DNA from: Rodentolepis nana
Lineage: Eukaryota; Platyhelminthes; Cestoda; Cyclophyllidea; Hymenolepididae
Assembly: GCA_900617975.1 (NCBI GenBank)
Contig: UZAE01000502.1
Location: 1-22,137, forward strand
Direction of reading: 5' to 3'
Length of the DNA: 22,137 nt
How positions within the stretch are numbered: the stretch's first letter is position 1; every line of letters begins with the position of its first letter. Positions 11,201 through 20,200 of the stretch are shown here, in pieces. The notes below the pieces were generated by a model, which worked only from the letters and a program-made list of their open reading frames with translations, had not been told where the DNA came from and did no database searches. Position numbers and translations under genes: made by a program.

Positions 11201-14200
11201 CTTTCGCATCTTCTAGCCAATCCCTTCGCAAGATGACTTTGGGGAATACATTATGACTCGTTTGAAAAGCTGTCTCGATGATAGCGGTAGGTGAACATTT
11301 ATTTTCTACTTATTTGGAAAGTAGATGTTGAAGCAGTGAAGGAGCAATTATATTTGCAAATCGATGCAATCTTGGATAATTTGGTGGAGTGTATTTCTTC
11401 CGGGTTATCTCTGGATGAATGCCCAACATTTGAGATCCAACCAAAAGAACATGATTATCACGGTGGAGAAGATATGAACTCCGCAATGACAATGCAATCA
11501 AGATACCCTGATTCAGATTCATACGGAGGATATGATAACACAGATTATGATAACGACTTTAACTATTCTGAGAGAGGAACGTATCCAGGCAGGGGTGATG
11601 ATGACGAAAGCGAAGATTTCTACAATGGTAGCGGGGAGTCCGAAAATGACGTTGACCATGACTCTGAATGTGATGATTCAAATTGCCCCGATTCTAGAGA
11701 AAGTGGTGATAGGTACCCTAACAACTATGACAATTTTGAGTCTGGAGAATCTGCAGAGGAAGATAGCGGTTGCCTCGATAATATGGGAGATAATAGAGAT
11801 TGCAAAGAGGATAAAACTAGTGCTAGAATTGAGTCGCATCCAAGGCCTGAAGATTCTCAAGGTGTTGGTGAATCTGGATTCAATCCAGAAAGGGGTGGTG
11901 GTGGAAGCCGTCCCGTCGAAGTCGCACATCTAAGGGGAATCGATTGTCTCTGTGCCAACCACAAGTGCTCCTGCAAAGACTCTGATGAACCTATCCATTG
12001 ATCGCGTCTTAATTGGTGCTTGCATTGCTTAAGGCTAGATTTTTCGCCCAAAATAGAGTGCCTTTGTTAGCCTTGTTGTTTTTTACAATCTATGGCCTAG
12101 TATTTTATCACGCCAAAATGAAATACAATCTTACCTTATTGAAAGAGGCATAAATTGGTGATAAAAGTGCTCAATCTTTTTTGTGTTTTTTTGTATTAGA
12201 AGTGGCATCTAAGTAAATTTGTGCATCTCTTCAAAAGTGGGAGATGGTAAAATTTGAGGAGGGGGGGGGGGGCTGGTATATGAGTCCTAAGACTCGGATA
12301 AAAATATTTTCGTTTACTTTGTTTAATCATTCTCGTTATTCCTATTTCATCGGAATCTTTATTTTATAGCAATTTTTTTGCTTCATTTCCTACTTTGATT
12401 TGTTTATGTGTAGTTTAGAGATTCAAACAACGATACCACTCTTCCACGTTGTAATAATTTAAATCTAATGAGAATTTGGCAAGAAGGTGGAAACAGGAAA
12501 AACAATCTACTTTCGTTTTAGGTAAAATGCTGGAATCGGAAACAGTGGTAGAATAGCCGTTTTACTATGTGCTATGTGCCAAACAGAATGATTCTGATAC
12601 TTTAAGCTATTCGGGGTTTACCATAGGTGAAAGAATTCAAGAGAGATCTAATTCCCTCTATGGCGATGTTGATTAATAAACTGTCTGGAGGGCGTTCTGA
12701 AGGTAAGGAAATGCAAATAACGACATGTTTATGCTTTGAGTGCGATTAAATTTAATAAATTCACTTGATGCAGTAAAATCTAAATATTTATCAATTACTG
12801 TAAATGATTGGAATGATATTTGAAAGGCCAATGTTTCCGTTGAGGCGACAGTATGATTGAACTAAGCGATGTGAGATATTTTAGAGGATAATTGCAAAAA
12901 ATGTATCCATGGCTCAAAAGATTATTGAATGATGAATTGAATTTGAGTGCACTTGTCAATAATGTGTACATTTTTTTATTAATTTCATTTCTACGTTAAT
13001 ACTGCTTAAATCTATTCAGTAGAATTTGAGTTATATTTTTGCATTAAAATTCTAATGAAATAACTTTGAAGTGGTCATTTTGAATTGCAATCGCTTATCC
13101 TCTTGGCTCGAATTAAATTTATAAATAGTCAAGCGATTCCTTTCTGCTTGTATATAGCCTTTGAACGCTAGAAGTAGATAAGTACTGGAAAGAACTTTCA
13201 GTATTTCACCTTCTTCAACTGCCCCTAACTCAAAACGTTGCTCTCAAGCAAACTCAGTTTTTTTGTGTTCTTTGATAATCTACTGCCTCAATATTATTTC
13301 CTCTTCCATTGCTTGAATCGTAGATGATTCAGTTCTTGCTTTTGACGCGCTTTTCTCTGATCAGTTCTCAAATTGCATTTGAATTTTCGCATTGTTAAGT
13401 TGATGTCCGAGAACAGAAATGATTGTGCCGAATGATTAACGCAAGTTTATGACTTATGAAACTTCGGTTCTCTCAGTGAAATTATGTTTATCTTGTATTT
13501 GACGAATCACACATCCAACTGTGCTTAGTCGCCGGTTCAACTCTAGCGAGTACTATTCTCGGTTAGAATTTTATAATACTCCCTTTGCCTCCATTTTAAA
13601 CCAAGAAGAATGCTAAACATCTTCACAATCCCTTAACTTCAATCTAACATAGAGCCCAAATTTCTCTGCCATTTACGGTGTGCTTTCACCTAATTGTAAA
13701 CAACGACAGACCATTGATTATGAACAACGTTTTTTTCCACAGAAAGCATTCTAACACCACAAAGAGGTTTCCAAATATTGTTAACCCTTCTGTGCTTGGA
13801 TGACTCTTCAAGTTATGCGAAAGGGAAAGACAAATCGCGGGGGGGGGGGCTTTATCTTAGAACCAAAGTGCCTGCATAACTTCAGCGATGCTTAGGTCTT
13901 CTGTACCCTTAGTTATTCCTTTTATCGTTTATTTTTCAATACAATTTGACACCAATTTTGTAGGGGGTGATGCTGGCCTCCATGGGAGGAATGTTATATA
14001 TGCCTGAATATTTATTTTAATTCTTATTTTTAGAAAAAAAATGAGAGTGAATGTGCTAATTCTACGTTCAAAGTTATAGCTCAGTTAGGAAATGTACACT
14101 TCAACTGCCCCAAACAAGATAAAACAGTTTTCATCAGCAGAACAAAACTCAGTACTCAATATATGCTTTGCTTTATTATTAATTAATCAATTATTTTTAT

Positions 14201-17200
14201 TTTATTTGGAGCAGATTATTCCTATTTCAACTTGTAAAAACTAAGATCTAAGTGTCGGACTAAGCTCGTATTCATGATTCGCTTATCCTATTAACAATTT
14301 CTTCTATGCCAATTAATACTTATAAGAGAGAGAGAGAGATAAGTTAAATTTTAATTTACTTATTTATTGAATAATTCAATTGCATTCATTCATTCATAAT
14401 CGAGTAGCGCCATTTTGTAATTGAAATCGCTCTCTATTTACTCATTTGCCTTGAAATTTGCAAAAATTGCTCATACACACACACACAGTATCCATTAAAA
14501 AAAACACAAATAATTGGAATCACTTAATATTTATTTATATATTTATTTATCTATTTATATTTAGACGAAAAAAGTTAATGTGATCATGGCTTTTTAATAT
14601 TGCGAAGATATTGTTCCTCGGCTTCAGCCTTGTGTAAGAAGCGCTTAATTAGTTGTCCAAGCCGAATCTCAGTTCGTTCCACGACTGCGAAGGAAACAAA
14701 TAAATAATAACACAAAAAAATTTTAACTTCAAAATGAAAGGCAATATATATATTTACTCATTTTTGTTGTGTTGAGAAGTCTCTTCCCAGTCTCCAGCAC
14801 ATCTGTTCCCAATTTATCGTCTTCCATAAATTTTTCCATTCCATTGGCAATTTCTCTCACATGATTTTTTAAAGTTTCCCAAAAATCTTTCTTTTCAATA
14901 AAGTGTGTCATCTAAAACAAGGTATCGGAAGCCCTACCGTTCTAGGGAGGATTGGGTAATTAAAGCGTCAAATTCTAACTCACGATGGTTTAGTCTCTGA
15001 AGGAGGATTGACTACTGGGCTTCTTTTAGACAAAGAAATTACTACAAGGAGCAGCCTACTTACTGTGCAGCTGAGAGTAAGATGAGAGTTGAAAGCAATG
15101 CGAGAACAGCCATTTTCCGAATGCGAATCCAGACGCTTCAACCATGTTTATATCCAGATAAACGCAGAATATTTGTTTACTAGAGCCTGACTGGTGCAAA
15201 TTGTGCGAGTAGCTGACAAGTAAATATATATCATTCAACTTTAATGTCATCTAGTTTTTGTTTTTTAAGCGATCATGGGTTTTCAAAAAAAATACACACA
15301 TCCTTTTGCTTGCGCCTATTACTACTGATGTTTAATAAGTAAAATCCAATTTTAGCATGTGACACGAAATGCCCCACTGGATATTGGCTTTATGGGAACT
15401 GTTCGCGTGGACAACCATTGGAATGTAAACGTAAGTTTTTGAGCTTTTCCATTCACTTGACGATTTTAGGTTGTTCTGATGGCTGTCCTCCTGGAATGTA
15501 TATTGCTCGGCCTTGCACACCACACAGTGATCTAGTTTGTAGAGGTGCGTTAATGCATCCCATTTACCGTTAACTCTCATTGAAGTGTTTTGAAGATTAT
15601 CTTTTATTCGCATTTTACTAGCGTGTAGACCGCTGTGCATTTCGGAGGAATTTGAATTCACTCCATGCAAAGGCTCAAGCAATCGTGAATGTAGAAGTGG
15701 GTTTTCGTAGTTCTCAAACTAGGTGACGGTTAAAATTGATGAATGGCTTGTTTTTTCACTTTTTTTGTTTCATTTTAGGAAAGGATATAATTCCCGATTT
15801 AGTGATTCCTCACAAACGTCGGGTTTGGTTTGAGGACCAACGGAAGGTCAAGGATGTGTCGTTTATTCTTACGGCGGAAACATTGAGACGACTTCCAGTC
15901 AATCGAACTATTGTACTTAATCGTGGCTCGGGATATCAAGTTAGTCTTGCTCTCACTTAAAGTGCATTTCTTCAAATTGTGTTCTCCATGAACTTCAAAC
16001 TAATAAAATGGAATCTTCAGCAGGCATTTAGCCAATCGAGACGACAAGGTCATTCTCAAAAATTTGGAAAAGTCTTTCTTCACTCCAAATCATTTTTTTG
16101 CTCTTTCAGGTTCAACTTGAATTTGAGACTGTTCAACTTGAACCCATCCTTCAACCCGTGAATCATTCATCGAGCAATGACAATGATCACTTCTTGGCCT
16201 CTGTTCAAGAGGGTGCTAGTTCCTCAGAAGATCTCTACAGTCGACAGTGGTTCGGTGGAAGCAATGTCGACGCTTCTATGCCAAATGGACAAGTAGGGTA
16301 TAACGAAAATTGGCATCGGGCTAACGAAACGCTCTCACGCCTTTGTCCCTATCCAATACCACCTGTCTACCATCTCACCATGCTTGTTCACAGAGTGAGG
16401 CACTATGCTGTTTATTGCCGTTTCCAGAAGTGTGGTTCAATCTTTTAACTTTCCGATTCTTTTAGAATGTTACTACAGCTACCGATCCCGATCAAAGTCT
16501 TCCCGGCTATCGACCGATTCTTTCAAGATGTACTACCTATGAACAGCATGGTAACTTTCCACCTGTAGGCTCGAATCCTATAAGTTCGGAGGATCGTAGG
16601 GGAGACTTCTATGGAGATGCAGCTGCATTTGCGAATGGATTTAGCGATGATTTAAGTCAGGCCGATTTTAGGCCTCTGAGGGGTGGTTTCTATCCCACTG
16701 TCGCTGCTGATGACGCCTACGTGTACGCTACTCATAGTGGCAAGTCCTTGGCAGAGGCACCAAGTATCTCCTGTTTAGAGCCCTCTAAGCTTCCCGCTGT
16801 CTTTGGAACTGAATGGAATGATGAGCTGGCTGCACCACAGACGGCATTCTATGAAGAAAAGATTCAGTAAAGCAACTTGTAAATTCTTAACTTACAATTC
16901 TACTTAACCAAATCAAGTAGCTATGATGTTTCATTTTAGATGCGCGCAGTTGAAAGAAGCCTGTCGCGCTTGTCTAGTGAGATGCGCAGAAGAGATCAAG
17001 AGCAGTTCTCTCTCCTGTAAGCCAACCGCCGGACCAGCGGACAATGGACGATCTGATCGTTTGGAAATGTGCTTTGACTGTTGTGCAAAGGACAACTGCA
17101 CTTATATTTGTGGAAAGTACTCGGCCCATCGATGTTTGATGCGGTTGTGTAGTCGGGGTAAGTTATCTTACTCAAACTGACCGATGTTTCTTTACTTTCA

Positions 17201-20200
17201 TCTCCACTTAATCTTTCTTTCGAATCAGGAACAAGACTGGACTTTAAGCTTACCCCGGAATGGCCAAAGGAAAATCCTTTCATTTGTCATGTCCAGCCAT
17301 CTCCAAGCCGCCCCATCTATCGGCTTAGATGGTCACTGCTGCATAACGGACATCCACCAACCAAACAAACCTTCTCCGCAAGTTTGTCCTTGAATCAGCC
17401 AATAAGTGGACCCCAAGGCGAGTCAATGTGGAGCGGTGGTAGCCAGCCAGCTGCAACCTCAACAGGTATCATTATTCGCATAATCAAATTTGCGAAAAAT
17501 AGACATTTTCTCTTACCAAATGCTTTTGGTAAATGGAAACTGTCCTCACTTCCAAGACTTGATAATTCCACGTAGCAAATTGCAAATGTTGTTAACGAAC
17601 TCGTGCCTTACTATGGAGATGGAAGGTTAACTGAAGTCAATAAATAGTTGAGTATACTAGAATACTGTTATTGTCAAAACTTTTTTATTAGGCTTGGATT
17701 TATAAAACGCATGACGATTTCGACTGAGAATTTGAACTTAATTCCGATTCTGCTTTATTTATAAATACAAAGAGAATTTTGATGAAGAAAATGAATGGAC
17801 TCTATGCTTTCATTGTCCAATTGACTTAGGCTCCATCTTGATGGAATCTCACACAGCCTCTCTATAGATCATCCTTTAATCTATCCTATTGAATCAACCT
17901 TGGCCAATTTCTTTCCTGTTTCTTGGGTTGTCGGAATGGCACCAATAGATCACTCCACAAGTTCTATTGCAATCACGTAAACCTGCAATTGTCTGTCTAT
18001 TTGAACACTCTGTGATCCCTTGAAGGTTCCGTTTGGTCAGTGACATGCAAGGTTAAATATGCGCCATCCTATATGTTGCTCCCGTATTTGAATGTCATCA
18101 TGAATGTCCACATTTACTGCTAATGGGAATGTAGAAACCTTAGTCTAAATAGCGGAAGGTTTGAGTCCATTTATTTCCCATCAGGTTGAAAATTCAATAT
18201 GCATTGGATGTGAAATTTCTTAAAGAGGAGGAATATTTACATTCGAAATATGGAATTTCAATGTATTTAGCGCAAGTGGGATTCAAGAAAGCTCTGCTTC
18301 ATCTGATATCCGAAATGCTTCGGTTCAAATCTATGTTGAGATGTTCACGATTGACTGACTAGTGGGTTAGATTGAGCAGTTGGTTATGCCATTTTCAGAA
18401 GAGGGGGGGGGAGGTCATCATGTGCCCCGTGATGACCATTTATAACACCTGGACTACAAGTGATTGGATTTCAAGTGCACACACCTACGTTCATTTGGAA
18501 GAAGGTAAAATGATTATGAAGTAATTGGATAAAATTATGAACTAATAAGTACGTCCGTATACTTTCGATGATAACTGATGCACTTTGACTTCTAGTGTAT
18601 GCTTATTTTAGATAATGTTGTGAAACGCCTACCTGATGGGACATTAAATCAGCTCTTCCGAGGTCTTCTAAACGTAGACTACACTCTCGGTTTGTCGCAC
18701 ATTCCGGATATCATTAGTGGGTCAGCCAACACACAGGCAGCTTATTACTGGAGCACTCAGGTGACTTCTAATTTCACGATTAGTTTCTACCCACTGAATG
18801 AAAATTGCATACTTGACTTTTATCCCCACCAGACTATTCCACTTCTACAAAACACATTGACAAATAACTATGGAGGTGGTGCAAGAGGTGGCAGTAGTGG
18901 GTATTCGGATTCCTCTTCAAGTTATCCCTTCCTTCCACCCTTTGGAGGGTCTTCAAATGATCCAGTTAATGGTCCTAGCACACCTAGCCTTCTCGTATGG
19001 CCTTCCAAGCCATTTGAAGTGAACACAGATCTCTGGAGAAGGTTGTCTGCTGCTCCGTGCGCGTCGGCGGATCATTTGGTTGAGAAGTTGAATATCTACA
19101 CACCGGCTTTGGCACCGTATATTGGCATGACGGATGTTCAAGTGAGTGACTATCAAAAGTGGTCAACGTAGCAAATGCAAGAAATTGTGAATCTAATTTT
19201 ATCTCTTTTTTTTCTTTTTTCGCCTATTTTTAGGTTAATTATAGAGCGCCTTACCTTTACTCAATTTCGCACGTCCGAATAAAGCCAAAAGTGAGTTTTA
19301 CTCCCAATTTTCTGCTCTCTAATTGGTAGTAATACAAATTTATTGGCTAGCTTTTCAAATAAAATCAAGTCACATGTTTATTATTGGTAAGTCTCTTTTC
19401 TGTTTCAGTACTGCTTTCAAGATTTAAGATTTTTCAGCAACTTTATGATCGCTTTTGAAAGGTACGCTTTCCTCGCCCGATTTAGATTTTGGATAGTCGA
19501 TGAAGACTGTGTGGGGGTGGGGATTTATTGATAATGGGTTACTGCCAGTTTGAGAAGTGTTAACATCTTGTCCTAAAAGGGCAAAACAATGTGTCTATTT
19601 AAAGACGACCTGAAATCATTCAAGTGAGGATGGGTGGGACGCAACTTGTCTTGTTTACATAGGTCCTAGTGGACATTCCTAGTTTAAAAGGAAATATGAA
19701 TTCTTTATCTTTTTATTTCAGCTCAACTTTAGTCTCTCCAAAGATTCCTCCTTCCTCGGAAGTATCTTCGAACCCGCTTCAGTCGAGCGTGGACATTCAC
19801 TTCGAGCCAGTCTTGCCCTCGATCTGAACTATGGTCTCAACGAAGATGTCTCTACTCCGATTACACAGGTCCATACTCAGCCCCAGTTGCAGCAACAACA
19901 CAACAGTTTCTGGGTCATTGACCTTGCAGGTCAAGTTTCCCACTTTCCTGGCCTATTTCGGCTGAAAGTTTACCCTGAAGAAACCGGTGGAAGTGGTAGT
20001 AGTAATGGTGGTTTTGGCTCTGAAAACGGTATGGAAGAAATTGAAGAATTCGAGAAATTGCCTGATGGTGACCCACTCTTGGATTACGAAGTTGGAGTCT
20101 TTGAAGAGAATAAATTTGAACTGAGAATTCTCATTCCAGCACCGAATGAAGAGCCGGATTATGAGAAGTCATTTAGGTTGATTATCCTGGATGCTAAAAA

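Larger units (their letters stand above)
12002..14541. other. Long AT-rich stretch with no supported gene
   Basis: About 2.5 kb between the acidic protein gene and the HLBP-like gene. No ORF of note was seen on either strand and no domain was recognised. It holds a 12-G run (12261-12272), an 11-G run (13839-13849), the GA and CA microsatellites, and an isolated TATA-like word (TTTATAAATAG) near 13118 with no gene behind it. Confidence 0.55.
3782..15355 (+). other. Inferred 11.6-kb intron containing nested genes and mobile elements
   Basis: The donor GTGAGT at 3782 and the acceptor at 15351-15355 (TTTAG) have matching phase 1. The exon at 15356 has no local start codon or signal peptide and must be entered by splicing. 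The interval contains a mariner element, two repeat copies and three compact genes in both orientations. The stretch 3782-5170 holds no gene I can support: it has a pyrimidine-rich tract near 4600-4660 and a G-rich motif at 4687-4706. A missed small exon, or two separate genes instead of one, cannot be excluded without transcripts. Confidence 0.6.

Noticed and set aside
15332..15682. 116-codon minus-strand ORF
   Set aside because: It is antisense to the three TNFR-like exons, whose splice sites and Cys spacing are convincing.
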